Source of the DNA: Paralichthys olivaceus
Taxonomy: Eukaryota; Chordata; Actinopteri; Pleuronectiformes; Paralichthyidae
Length of the DNA stretch: 64,000 bases
Direction of reading: 5' to 3'
NCBI RefSeq assembly: GCF_024713975.1
Contig: NC_091115.1
Coordinates: 4,857,501 to 4,921,500 of the forward strand
This document shows positions 22,216-34,900 of the stretch, in pieces (positions within the stretch are counted from its first letter, which is position 1; the number at the start of each line of letters is the position of its first letter). Position numbers and translations under genes: made by a program. The notes under the pieces were generated by a model. That model did not search any database and had not been told where the DNA came from. It saw only the letters and a program-made list of their open reading frames with translations.

Positions 22216-23390
22216 TATGAAACAAACTCGGACGTGATCTGTGAAATGAGTGGACATTTAACTCTCACGCTTTGAGAAAGATTAAATCTGTCAGCATGTT
22301 ACTTTCTAAATGTTGTGTTATGTTTGGGTTTGTGTGCAGCTTCAGCTCTTATTAGCTTTTAGAATTTATGCTAAGCTAACTGGATGGGGTATTGACATTC
22401 ACATTCAGCAAATAAGTACAATATACGAATCCTTGATACATTTTCAATACAAATACACTCGTGTTACAACTCGATCTCTATAAAATCTAAGTGTTGAAAC
22501 AGCTTCTACACCTTGAGATGAGGATGTGGGCAAATTGAGGCCTCGTTGTAAAACTATGGATTTAAATTTTTCTATGAAGGATCTTAGTTATTTAGATTTC
22601 AAGATATTTCATATTAGTCGACGAACAAAGCCTTGGATGGACAGTGACACGTCCTCGATGCTCAGCACACAAATTCTAGTTCCCTCCATCTTGAATTTCC
22701 ACAACTACATAATATTTCACCGTGCACTTGGTTCCTCAGTGAGAGAAGGAGAAGTACGGGGTAAGTTCACCTCAGACGAAATTCTGTCAAATCATAAACT
22801 ATGATGTAGTTAGATTAAATATTTCACTCTGTTTGAATATGAGTTGATATAATTCAACAGGTTGAGCTGAAGTTTATATCTGTGTTTTAAAATCTTCTTC
22901 CATGTGTCCCATCAGAACTGTGAGCACCAGCCCCTCTGAAGGTCTCTGCACCGCCCGGCCCTGCAACACTGATACTGTGAGTATTCCCTTACCTCTCCTG
23001 GGCCCTGCAAACTATTTATCACCTTCCAAACACCCTCGAACAAAACAGGTCGTTCTGAAGTTGTGTAGTGAAGGGCGTAATGACGACAGAGGAAACGATC
23101 TATCTTATTCTGCACTGCTGTTCGACAGTTTATCAGTCTGACTCCATGTGTGATGCTGTATGTCCTGCCAAAGATTAAAAAATGGTGTGGAGCTCTGAGA
23201 TAAATTGAAATTCATTAGTAAATTCAGAATTATTTGCTTTCTTAGAAACATGTAGTGAGAATTGAATCAATTAACAAGTGTAAATTCTCATTCCCACCCA
23301 TGCAATCAACATATCACCCATGATGCATCAGTAAAAGCAACAAAGTTCACGCCATGAAATAATATCTCACAATTTTTAGGTGGACGAGAG
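22216..23390. other. Convergent spacer between ikbip and ckap4, no gene seen
   Basis: About 1.2 kb of AT-rich DNA. Short frames at 22526-22804 and 22902-23141 show no protein family signature or splice context. A (CAA)n run lies at 23401-23427, just beyond the ckap4 3' end. Confidence 0.55.
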
Positions 23391-23393
23391 CTT

Positions 23394-23399
23394 TTTATT
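23394..23399 (-). terminator. ckap4: ckap4 polyadenylation signal
   Basis: TTTATT on the + strand reads AATAAA on the gene strand, about 350 bp past the ckap4 stop codon. It is a good match to a single 3' end facing ikbip. Confidence 0.55.
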
Positions 23400-23746
23400 C
23401 CTACAACAACAACAACAACAACAATAAAATGTAATGAGTAAACAAAGAGGTGCTCAAGAGGAGCTTATTATTGCATTTTCATGTGGAGGTATAAAAAAAC
23501 AACAGCCTTGGCACAGAAAACTTTAAAGAAAAAAAGGAATTAAACATTTGAAAATAAAAGTACAGTGCAGAATGGGTGTGGATTTGAATTCACAGATCAG
23601 CAGTCCAGCTCTGCCCCTCTCTCCCAACCCTCAAGTGTGCTCAAGTTTTTAATTCTTCATCGAGTTCGGAGGAGTGGGTTGTGGTCGCCTGTTTGGATTC
23701 ATCGCTGTCCCTGTTCTAGTTTCCTGATGTCATATCTCTCACCGAA

Positions 23747-26538
23747 CTACTTCTTCTTGGAGACGCCAGCCAGTTTCTTTGTGGTCTCCTGCAGAGCTTT
23801 CTGCAGAGCAGCGATGGCCTTATCGTGGCCTTCGAGCTTGGAGGCTTTGTTCTCCAATCCAGCCACCATCTTCTGTAGGTTCTCCAGCTGCTCCGGCTTC
23901 GTGCTGCCGCTGCCCTCCAGATCAGCGAGCCTCTTCTCCAGCTCCTTCACTTGCTCATTCAGACTGGAGCCTTTGGAAGAGAGCTGCGTCTGGGCTCCGA
24001 CCAGAGCGGCCATGTTTGACTGCAGCTCCCCCAGGCTGCTTTTCAGCATCTCCAGCTCCTGCTCCAATCCAGCTTTGACTTTCTGCCCCTGTGCAGCCAC
24101 AGCGCTCTCGTGACTGTCCAACTTAGCGAGCAGTGATTCCACTCTGGAGGTAATTTCTGACACTGATGCTGACAGTGAGTCTCCACTCTCCTCTGATGCT
24201 CTCACTCTCGCCTCAAGCTCCTCTGATCTTCTCTGGGCCTGAGCGGCTGCTGCGTTCACCTCTCTCTCCATACTACGAGTGGCCTCGGCGGCCTGCTCTG
24301 CCACGCCCTCCACCATCAGCGTTTTGTCCTTCAGGGTCTGAACCTCAGCCTCTGAGGCCGACAGCGACTGCCTCAGGCTCCCAACATTCTCTTGCACCAC
24401 CGACCTCACCGTTTCCACCTCCTGAGACAGCGAGGCCACCTCCTTGTTGCGAGTCTGGAGCTCTTCCCTCACGGTGCCAATCTGCTCCCTGAGTGAGTTG
24501 GCTGAAGAGTCTGCCATCTGTTTGGCCGTCCTGATTTCATCCACAGCTTCGACGATGGCGGCGAGCTCCTGTTTGATGAGTGTAGGGTCTTCCATGTCCC
24601 CCAGGCGGGCTTTGAGGTCAGCCAGCTGGCCCTGCGCCTCGCCCTGAGCCTCAGTGAACTCTGCCATGTTGACCGTGATGGACTGGCTCACCTCGGACAG
24701 ACGCTCCTCCACCGTCTTCTCCAGCGAGGAGAAGTCCCTCTCGCGGGCCTCCTTCACCTCGCTGATGCCCTCCGAGAGGTCCCTGAGTAGATCGTTCTGG
24801 AGGTTCTGGAGGGCCTCCTCCACCCTCCTCGTCTCCACCTCACCCGTCTTCATGCGGCTGATGGCCCTCTCCAGCTCCAGGCGTGTGATGCCCAGGGATG
24901 ACTCCAGACTGTCCACAGTGCTCACCAGAGACTCCACCTGTGCAACAAGACGGGAAAACAGTGTGGTTTGCATAAGACAACACAAAAAGGGCTTTTTTTT
25001 ACTTTTTCAGATGATCCCCTGGGTTTTTATTCGGCTTCGGGAGTAGGAACATTTTGTTTTGTTGTTTTACTGGGAGACATCCATTTTCTGATGAAGACCA
25101 CACAGTGAGGTTAAAAGCACCAGAGAGTCCCCATAAGTTGAGCTTAACAATTATTTGCCTCTGGATTTTCAAATATTATATTTTGAGTGGATGTTAGTGT
25201 TGTTTTTTTTATGAATTAAAAAATAATTTTTAGCATATTTAGTTAATATGTTTGAATATTTGAAAATGTAAGATCTTTTTGATCTTAGAAACAGTCAAAG
25301 TAGTTTGTTTTTCCTTAATTTTACAATTGTGTTGAGTTGTGCTTAGTTTAAAGTTATCTGCTTGATGCAAATGTTGATTTAGCACGATATTTTAATATTC
25401 TTGCAAATATAGGATGATGCAGGAAACAGATAAAAATGTGATTTTTCTGTCTGAGCTCTGGTTAATATTCACAAAACAAGACAGGACTTCAGTCCGCCAT
25501 TATTTTAGAAGTGAGTGGAAAAGTAAATGAACATTACAAACATGCTGCACTGACAAATACACATTTGCATGAAAGGAGTTAAGTCACACAACTGAAGTCT
25601 GCCTCGCAAATATTTAGTCAATAGTAGAGAGTGTGAAAGTTAAACAGTGTCAGTTAAACACACTTTGAATGGATGAATGGACAGATGATGTAATCGAGGG
25701 AACGAGAACATACATTTCCAAATAATTTTCAGTCCTGAGAAAGAGATGAGTCATCAGCCATAAAGAGCCAACTCCCGTACTTTACACATGAAATGGCAGC
25801 TAACTTACACACACACTGTAGGTGTCCCTTCCCCCTGACAATGTGAACTGACCCTCATCTGCTCTCTGCTGCTTAAACAACCACTCACAAAATAACATTA
25901 TCAAATAAAATAAAAAATAAGATGCAGCACATTTATTTGAACCAAATACTTTTAATTGGACTTTTGGACTTGTGCACGGTGGTAATAGACTTAAAGGGTG
26001 TGACCACATCCATCAGTGCAGTGTACCACATACCTGCTGAGTAGATGACTCCAGAACATGAAGTACAAGTATGTGGAAAGTTATGTAACTGCATATAAAG
26101 TCGTGCAAAACATAAAAACAAGGGTTTACACTTCACATCCAGCACTGAGCTGATCTCGTTGAGTCGTTCTCTTGTTATCACCCCCTGCTGATAGTTGTCC
26201 ATCACTTTGCTCCGTACCTGTTGAGCGACGCTCTCCATTTTGCTGCCCAGCTCCGCGCTCCTCTGTTCGCTCTGCTCGTATCTGGCGCTGTTCTGTCGGA
26301 TCTCCTCCGCGACCTGCTGGAGGTGGAGAGCTGCAAACCCCGCGGCTCCTATCAACGCAGCGTAAAACACGGTGGTCAGGACGAGTCCGAGGCAGCCCCG
26401 CGTCCGTGGCCCCTGAGGTCCCGGGGAGCCAGTCGCTCCGTTGCTGGGACTCTTCTGGCTTTTCTTCGGCGCCTCATCCTGGATGACGGGCGCTGCGCTC
26501 TTCTCGGAGCTGCTCTTATGTCGGTTCTTCGCCGTCAT
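23747..26538 (-). CDS. ckap4: Cytoskeleton-associated protein 4 (CLIMP-63 family)
   Basis: Two exons on the minus strand: 26538-26137 (134 codons) and 24937-23747 (396 aa plus stop), joined in phase 0, 530 aa in total (human 602, also two exons). Residues 1-47 are Lys/Ser-rich cytosol. C49 sits just before the membrane segment (about 50-72), as does the palmitoylated Cys of human CKAP4. The rest is a coiled-coil rod. Family identity rests on the start of exon 2, where LQNLQNDLLRDLSEGI, EARERDFSSLEKTVEERL and NMAEFTE closely follow human CKAP4. CKAP4 spaces ER sheets, links the ER to microtubules and serves as a surface receptor in mammals. I chose MTAKNRHKSS as the start. An in-frame ATG lies 73 codons upstream (26757), but the added stretch looks like 5' UTR. 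Confidence 0.88.
24986..26136 (-). other. ckap4: ckap4 intron, no gene seen
   Basis: The single ckap4 intron spans 24938-26136. It is AT-rich and no extra coding exon or named repeat was recognised. The acceptor GTTGCACAG and the donor GTGAAG both agree with phase 0. Confidence 0.6.
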
Positions 26539-26829
26539 TGTGAGTAGACGGAGCTCGGCGGTGTGCGTCTGTGTGGAAGGGGGAGCTGCTGGTTCTGCAG
26601 TCGTGGATGCGGAGTGTGTCTCCCCGTCCAGGAGCAGCAGCGTATCAGGGAGCGCGTCGTGTCTTTCCACGGGGCTTTTTTGCTCTGAGGTATGCGGATG
26701 GGGGCTGTCCCACGGTCCCCTCCAGGAAATAATGGATGGGCTCTGCTGCTCCGACACTTTGGTTTCTGGTTTTTTAACTTTCTGGGACCAAATTAGCTAA
26801 AATGGCAAAGTAGAGCGCAGAACACTTCC

Positions 26830-27125
26830 AAAGCCCAAATTTCTCCTTACGTTCAACCAATTAGCACCAAATTTCGCACACTCACAGATATCAGTCCCTT
26901 GAATGTGCCTGGTTATTTTCTTCAAAATCCATTAATGATTCCCTGAGAATTTGGTGAAAACGTTGAAAAACGCCAGTATCTGGCAATGTTAAAGAAAGAT
27001 TAAAAGTATTCCTGGAGGCGCGCCTTGACCCAGATCCAAACCAAACTTTAATTAGTTCCTCCCTGATCCATGATGCATACTTCCTCCAAGTTTCATGTCA
27101 ATTCCTTTTTTTAAATAGTGTTTGT
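26830..27125. mobile_element. Teleost dispersed repeat between ckap4 and bltp3b
   Basis: Phrases such as CAATGTTAAAGAAAGATTAA, GACCCAGATCCAAACCAAA and CTTCCTCCAAGTTTCATGTC match from memory a low-complexity-coding, widely dispersed fish repeat. A related segment lies at 34080-34200 (GGATGGATTTCCACAAAACC, CAAGAAAGAACCCACTG). No coding potential. Confidence 0.5.
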
Positions 27126-28500
27126 GTAAATAAAACCAAACCAGCGAACAGGCGTGAAAACGTTAACCTCCTTGGTAAAGAGATGCTTTTGCAGACGCAG
27201 CTATGGCTCCTCAAGGTTAATGTCCCTTTGTATTTATGTAGAAGTGAGAAAAGTCACTGCACTTTATAATAGGAGGGGAAAGACGCTCTATCTTGGGTCA
27301 AACCACTGTCCCAGAAGGAGATCATCCTCAAAAGTCAATACATCTGTGCGTCAGGGGCATAAAACAATCCCACATCTGTATTAGAGCTGTGGCCCAATTC
27401 CATAAATGATGTTAAAAGTCTTAGGACTGATGCAAACTTTCTGCAAGAGTCTCTCTGAGAGGCATATTGGTTTGAGGAGGGAGGGAGGGAGGGAGGGTCC
27501 TGACTTTCTTTACTCCTCCTTTCATACGTGGCAGCTGCAGGTTCGGCTCTGCAGCCTCAGCTCCGCAGCCTCAGACCTGCTGCTGCTGCTGCTGCATCAC
27601 GAATACTTTCGGAGCACAGACAGGCTCATCAGAAGAAGTCATAACTTTAATGTGCACAGGCAAAGAAGTTATAAAGTCCGAAAGTCCATGTCCAATACTA
27701 GGCTGTAAAGGTGAATGAGTCATTTTATGGCCATTAAATCTTGGATTTCCTTCATTAACAAGTGAGTATATCACTGCAAACAAAATCACACCCACTTCAC
27801 TGTTCTCAGCAGTGCTGGACTTTTGAATCATTACCAGTTGCATAGTTTTGATAACATTTGTTAGGGCCTTTTTTGGTGACTAATCTCATTCCACCACCCA
27901 GAGAAAGAACTTTTTTCTGCATGCAAATTAAAATCTCACTCAGAACCATGACTAAAAATAAACAATGACAGAAAATACATAAAGATGCATATTTACATCC
28001 TCGGTTCGAACACTAGATGTCACTAAAGCAGCGTTTTACAGTGAGAAGAGGATAAAACAGATAATCTCCATGAATCCAAACCATCATGTAAATGTACAGC
28101 AACAAAATGAAACATCATTTTAAACGATAAATAAAAGTGTATCAATCTATTTCCAAGTTATTATAGCATCTGTCTGTATTAGGCAGATCACTACCACTTG
28201 CTGATTGGCACGTACTTTAAAATCTACTTTAATCCAGAAGTAGCATCACTGGTTTATTTCCAGGGGGTAGTACATGCATAATAACAAAAATATAAATAAA
28301 TAAAATAAGTAAATGCATTTAAATACATTTTACCTAACTTCTTAATAAATAAGACTCTAGCTCTTTCAGTGATTAGATGTTTTATGTATTTTGTTTAGTT
28401 ATATTTCTTTGTATCAGCACAGATAATTAATTTTTCATTATCAAACCTGTGCAGTTTGTTTTTATACCAAAAGAATGAGTGAATAAATCTGCAGTAAAAA
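27126..28500. other. Divergent spacer between ckap4 and bltp3b, no gene seen
   Basis: AT-rich intergenic DNA with a (GGGA)n run at about 27478-27497 and a short (CTG)n at about 27579-27595. The spurious frames here have no homology I recognise. Confidence 0.55.
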
Positions 28501-28539
28501 CTTGATTCATGAATAATTTCTTTAATTTACACTCAAACT

Positions 28540-28956
28540 TTTCCTAGGTAATAAAGTGCCGCGGTATCCGAGCAGCCCGTGAAGGCACCATGACGCCCCT
28601 CCCGGACGCCGTGACAACAGACGCCGCTCCTCGGTGCCTCAGTCCGGGTGTTTTCTGTGAGACACCGCGGAGAAGAACCGGAGCGACGCGGAGCTTCTAA
28701 CCAGTGATTCCACGTGAAGTGACCTAACGTGGTGTCCCTCGTCTGGCTTGGAATGACGTCTCCCCGCCCCCCGCCGCCTCATCCATCCCCCGGAGAACGA
28801 GGCAGGAGCCCAGCCGAGATGAAGCCCGACACCGGGAGCGCAGTTTGAGCGTTTGTGCCTCGAGCGGGGAGAACAGCTAGCGGCTAACAAGCTAGCCGGG
28901 CAGCTCTCAGACAGACACCCGGCGGCGAGGGCTCGGACCCCGGATCTGCGAGGGCC
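28540..28956 (+). promoter_or_regulatory. bltp3b: CpG-rich bltp3b promoter and 5' UTR
   Basis: Base composition changes sharply from AT-rich to CpG-dense at about 28555 and stays so past the start codon into intron 1 (to about 29230). There is no TATA box. This is typical of a housekeeping CpG-island promoter. The transcription start was not located. Confidence 0.6.
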
Positions 28957-31900
28957 ATGGCCGGACTCATCAAGAAGCAGATCCTGAAGCATCTGTCCAG
29001 GTCAGTTAGCATCAACGGACACTTAGCTTCAACAGCTCGTTAGCTTACACATCAGCTAAACGAGCGGAAAACACGTTTATTTTTCACTGGACGTGGGTGG
29101 GAGCATTTCCCCCCGGAGGTTTGGGTCGTTGACCCCGCTCCCCCGCTGGGTGACCGACTGTCAGTGGCGTTTTCATCGGATGTTAACCCCGCCTCGACCC
29201 CGGGACGTGGCCACCCCGCTAAACCGGCTAACCCGCTAGCTTCGGGGGGGTGGGGGGGATAGCTAGCTAGCTAGCCAGGGGCTAATCCCTCGACACTTGC
29301 AGCGGCAGGTAGAACCAGTCGAGTGGTTGAGCCAGATTGTTTAAAACAACAATCTCAGCCTCCCCCTGGATGCAAATCATCACCCAGCCTCCAAACACAC
29401 TCCATGCAAACATAAACCTCATGTACAGACGGAAATTTGACTTTGATTCAAAGCCTAATTGTGAAATCGGTGAAGGGGCTTGTGCAAGGGCGATTCAGCG
29501 GGGAGCAGGTTTGTTTACACGAGTTTAAAGCTCGTCTGGCCTCCTCGACACTTGGCCTGGCCTTTAGAGATCACGCATCCTCCACATGAATCCCCCCAGC
29601 AAAACATTCCAGGCCATTCAGTCCACGATCCTTTCTTCATTCAACACATTTGATTTTTAATTTAATGTCACTTTTGAAGCTCCACGGTTACCGGATAGAT
29701 AGATGATAGATAGATAGGTGGATGTACTTTATTGATCCCAAATTGGGAAATGATTGTGTTAGCTTGTCAAGGGCATTGCACAAAGAGCGAAGTAGCAATA
29801 AAACAGAAGAAATACAATTATAATCATTGGCTCAGGATCAGTTTTATGGCTCTGTCACATTTATTTATGTTATTATTGACTTGGGTGCAGCATTCAGCTC
29901 TGTCTGCTTCACATGCATTATTTATTCTTTTCCACTGTCCCTCAAGGGACTTTGTACAAACTACTTTCCTGTTTCATTCCAGTGGGAGAATTTGAAACAT
30001 CCTGAAATTGCTATTAACGAAGTATCAGAGAGCACATTCACACTCTGAACCAAGTCCTCCGAGTATCTTGAACGATAATGGTGGTGATAGCGTAAATAAA
30101 GTTGCATGTCACAGATGACTTGGCCTTTAAAGCTCGTCCGTATGCAGGTAGACTGGTTTCTGCAGAGCTCAGAGGTCATTGTGCCTGGCAAATGAATTGC
30201 AAGTAATTTCTAACTGACTGGCTAATACCTTAATACTGTTTGCGGTTTCTCTCTCATGCACGCTCACAGAATGTCACAGCTGAGCTTAGCTTCCCCTGCA
30301 ACACACAACCTATTGTGTGCCATGCCCTTCATTGTCCTGCTCCTCTGTGTTGAGGCACTGCATAAGTGCTTCTGCTTCTGCTTCTGTAGCATTAGCATCA
30401 ACACTGACAGGAAAGACCAGAGGAGTAGTGACTCGACATCTGATCCGCTTTGCGATGTCCCGATTGGTGCTGCGCCGAGCAGAAGCCGACCCGTCCGGCA
30501 GTCGTCCAATCCTGCACCTTTCTTAGTAGTGATGTCATGGTAAAAGTGCTGGTGTCAGAAGCAGCATCATCTCATGTGCTCCAGTGTATGAATACAGTCA
30601 ACTTTTATTATTTTCATCATTATGTTTGTTTGGATGGTTCTGGATGGATGTTTTGTCTTTTGCTTCCTCAGCACCAGCCAGGAATAGTTTGCGCCTCTTG
30701 TTCCCTTATTCATACAACACTGTAGGTGTGCTTACACAGCTACAGTTTATGTTGCGGGTGTCAACATGTCAGCGTTAGCCTCCGTGCTGAACTGTTGCAG
30801 AGGACACACGTCTCTTTGACCAGGACAATCTCGTCTCTCTGAGGCGGCAGTGGCACCACGTCTTTACAGTCCATTGACTCAGACGTCAGCGATGGCTGTT
30901 CCTCCTCTGGCCAAGACAAGTGCACTGATGCATGCCTGACATATTAAACTAGTTGAGGGGGCCTTTTGGCACAATGTCATCTGTTAGGAGAAGCCTTGTG
31001 TGTGGCTTTTCATGTGTCACGGTGTGTTTGTCTCTTACGTGACGTGTCCGAATTGTGGGCTTGTGTAAGTTCTGTGTTTTTCTATCACAAGAGTGTATTG
31101 AAGAAGTGTTTTGTCGAACTCAGGCAGCCCCCAGGGGTGAGTTGATGATGAGGTGTGTGTTTGTGCGCATTACACTATTACACACACGTTTAGATCATTG
31201 ACAAGCCCCCGGTGCAGCGCCAGACGGTGCAATATCCTATTACACACACTGCCACTAACAGAAACACAGATGGATGGAGAAACAGCTAAGCACAGCCTGA
31301 CCTGCTCAGTCACATTCTCTTTACTTTGTTCTACTAAAGCAGAATTGATCTCATGCATCTGAAGTGAAAGGTCAGACTTGGCTACAGAGCAGCGTTGTGG
31401 AGCGAGCAGATCTTCTGAAGAATGAGAATTATACGTTGTGTGAATGAACGGTCTATAAGAGCAGAGAAAATGCTGCTTTCCTTCCAATTTTCCCTCCTTC
31501 ATGCAGTCTGTCATTACAGTTTCCATCTTTCTTTTCAACTTTTGTTTGCATGCTTTTAAGAGTTCTGATTCGCTTTTGGTTTACTTAGTTTAACATGTAA
31601 ATAAATCCACTTATAGATAGATATGTCTCATGTCCAAATGTGAAATGACGTGACAAAAAATACAGCTTTGATGGGAAAATTTTAATAAATTACAGCTGCC
31701 ATCTTTAAAATAGTTTGTCTTTCTCTATCCGTCACGATGATGGGTGGTGAATGATTTGTCCTGATAATTTGTCCCTTTCCTATTCTGTCCTTTCCTTTTC
31801 TTCCCTGCAACTTATTAGTGACACATGACCACCACGCTCCTGCTAATTGTCGGCAGCATAATTCACATGGAGTCACAGGGGAATGTAGACAGTTTGAACA

Positions 31901-34900
31901 GCAGAGGGATTTGCTTGTTTGTGCATTAAAAGCCATTGAAAGACAAAGTTAAACAGAAGGGGCCCTTAGAATGAAAAGACGATCACTTCACCCTCTAATG
32001 CAAAGAGTTCAGGCTTCTTACAGTCAGGCTGGTATGTGTCATTCTGGGTTTAAGCTGGGGCGTTAAATGAGAGTTTACCTGATGGCTTCAGTAAAACATA
32101 TTCCTGGTGAATGTGTAGACTTTCAATTCTCCGTTTTCATCCTGTCACTGTTTCTGTTTGCTTTGATAAAGGGGGACACATTGGTTATTATTGGAAATCG
32201 TAGAACCGTCTCTGATCCCACAAGAATTTTATCACTTTCATTTTCAGCCAGTAACAAGGAGGAAGTTTACAGATCAATTTTTACTCTGGAGCTGTTTTCA
32301 GACGTGCACTGAGCTCTGGACGTTTTCCTGAAGTTTTACCACAGGGGCTGGTAAAATATCTTGAAAATGTCAGAGGGAGCCCATGTGAGAATGCAGCAGA
32401 AAAAGGTCTCCAAATGTCAGAGCGAGCAAGTGGCCGTGTCGACATTTTAGCATGTGACGGATGCAAAATTGATTAAAACAATACAAATTTCTCAGGAATG
32501 AAAAAGAGGAGCCGTACATGTAGAAGATGCTGTGAAAATGCTGATTTCTCATTATATTATTTCATATATATCGTGAGAAGGTAGACAACATCAATAATAA
32601 TACGTCTGTGAAAGGCTTGTATTTTATCGGCCAATCGGTCGAGCACTAGCTGTAACCCACTGTTATGAATGAGCTGTCCAGTGTTTGTAACACGTCTCTT
32701 CATCAGTGGAGTCTTAGTGCACATCACAGTGGGAGTGATGGGTCCATTCCTGCTGTTGTGTTTGTTATGATGAACCTGACTCTTTCCGTCCTGCTGAGGC
32801 TGCGTGATGATGATGCATTATCGTGACAAACTCGTTACTGCTAGCTGTTGGTGGGAAGGCTATAATGGCATGAGTCATGACCGAGCGTCGTGCTGTGGGT
32901 GTCTAATCGCTGCATAGCTGTGAAGTATTTGTGTGTCTGTACTGAATGTCGAGTGAGTGCGAGAGGGCGACATTTGGACCCTGTCCCTCCAGGGCTTGGC
33001 GTCCTCGGCTGTAACCAGGGGTTCTTGGATTGTTCTCTCCTTCGCTCTAACCTTTTCACCGTTTCCTCAGGGTCATAAATATTGCAGGACTCTCAGGCCT
33101 TGGCTGCCAACACAAACTCACTTGTCTCTGACAGACTGCTTGTGTGTTTCTGAATTGTTGTCCACATGTTGATGTGTGTAGAGGTGTTTTGTGTATGTAG
33201 GCTGGAAAGTAACTCAAGTCGTCCCTCTTGATAATAAATTTGAGGCGTCGCAGTCTTTTTAATAACTGCATTTTTCGGGTTGCACAATTTCATTTTGTTT
33301 TCATCAACATATACTTCCACAACAAACTGAGCACAGAGCTGTGACATGAGAGCAAACCTGTGGTGGTTCATAAAGCAGGAACATTGATACAACAGAAGAT
33401 TGGGTGAGAGGCTGGTCACACCCTGGACAGGTCGCCAGTGTGTTGTAGGACCAACATACTGAGACAAACAACCATTCACACCTATGGTCTATTTAGAATC
33501 TCCAAATAACCTAACCCCAATCTGCATGTCTTTGGACTGTGGGAGGAAGCTGGAGAAAACTCAGGCAAACTCGAAGAGAACAGATAAACAAACTCTCCAC
33601 AGAGGGACCCACAGCTTTACTGTATATCTATACTATCAACCATAAACAGAAAGCTGTGAACGTGTCTGACACAGAATATCTCCTGCTACGTTCTTCTTAT
33701 CTGAAAGGCAAACTTTGACATTTGCCAGGGTTTTCAGTAAAACATTGATTCCTCATAATAATATCATTTCATCTAAATATTAAAAGACCCTCGACAACAC
33801 TAACTGCTAGTTATGAAAAGGTTCACGAATGTGGGAACATGTTATTTTTAAGTTTTCCGTTGGATTTGCCAGCTCCCCCACAGTGTGGGCAGTCAGCCTC
33901 TGAGCACTGCAGAGCCTCTGTCCTCAAACAGGACGCAGTACAGGACAACTCCTCATCCTCAGGTCAATAAAAACCTATTTTACAGTCACTGATAATAGAT
34001 TACATTTGATCAATCTGCTCCGTTATAAATGATCAGTGAGGTTCTGTTTTCACCCGTCTGTTAATTTGTTGGTTTATTTGTTCGCAAAAAACTATTGGAT
34101 GGATTTCCACAAAACCTGGTGCAAGGATGGGACACTGGCCAAGAAAGAACCCACTGCATTTCAGCTTGGATCCAGAACAAAATGAGCAGAGGGTTTTACA
34201 CTTGGAGACATGGTTCTTTTATTGATTGAATCTTCTTATCACTTCTTTCCTGTGAGCTTCAGTGGCTGTTTCTGTTGGTTTTTCCTGCTGGTCTGCTAAT
34301 TGAACTAAGTCCCTCGACGTCCATTCAGGAACCCTTTATTGAGATGAGTTTTCGGACCATTTCTCCAGACTCATTACTGTGTGCTGTTGACCCTGAATGG
34401 ACCAGTGAAGGATTTAGAGGCTCATTTAAATGTCAGTCTCCGTTCATGTAGTCGAGCCAAGTTTGCTGCTCGGTCAAATGAGCTCTGGCAGGAAAGAATG
34501 TGGAAACATCCCAGATCCCTTTTTTCCCCCTGGAGTACCACATTTCTAAATCCAAGGAGAAAGTCCCAAGGATACTTGCTGTCTTTTTATTTCTTGTTTA
34601 TCCGTGTCCCTCTCTTTCTGTCTCTTTCTGTCTGTCTCTTACTCTTTACTTCTTTCCCTCTTTTACGTTGCCACAACGTCGGTTGCTAAAACAAGCTGGT
34701 TTGACTGAGTCATTCTGGCCATCTTCCCTCAGGCGGCTCTCTTTCTGGCAACTGATGTCATCAGGCTGCACCATGAATGCATCGTCAGAGCTGGAAAAAG
34801 CTGGGAGACTCTGATTTTCCTTTCACAGACAAGTGTGGAGGACTACACTCTGCTCTGCTCTTATTGTGCTGTGGTACAAGGAAAAAACGGCATTGACAAG

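Noticed and set aside
23565..25046. Plus-strand frames of up to 182 codons opposite ckap4
   Set aside because: They are antisense shadows of the ckap4 rod exon, rich in Ser and Leu as expected from complementary Glu/Lys codons.
26539..26757. 73-codon N-terminal extension of ckap4 from an upstream ATG
   Set aside because: It is in frame, but lacks the Lys-rich family N-terminus and looks like leader sequence. The internal MTAKNRHKSS start fits better.
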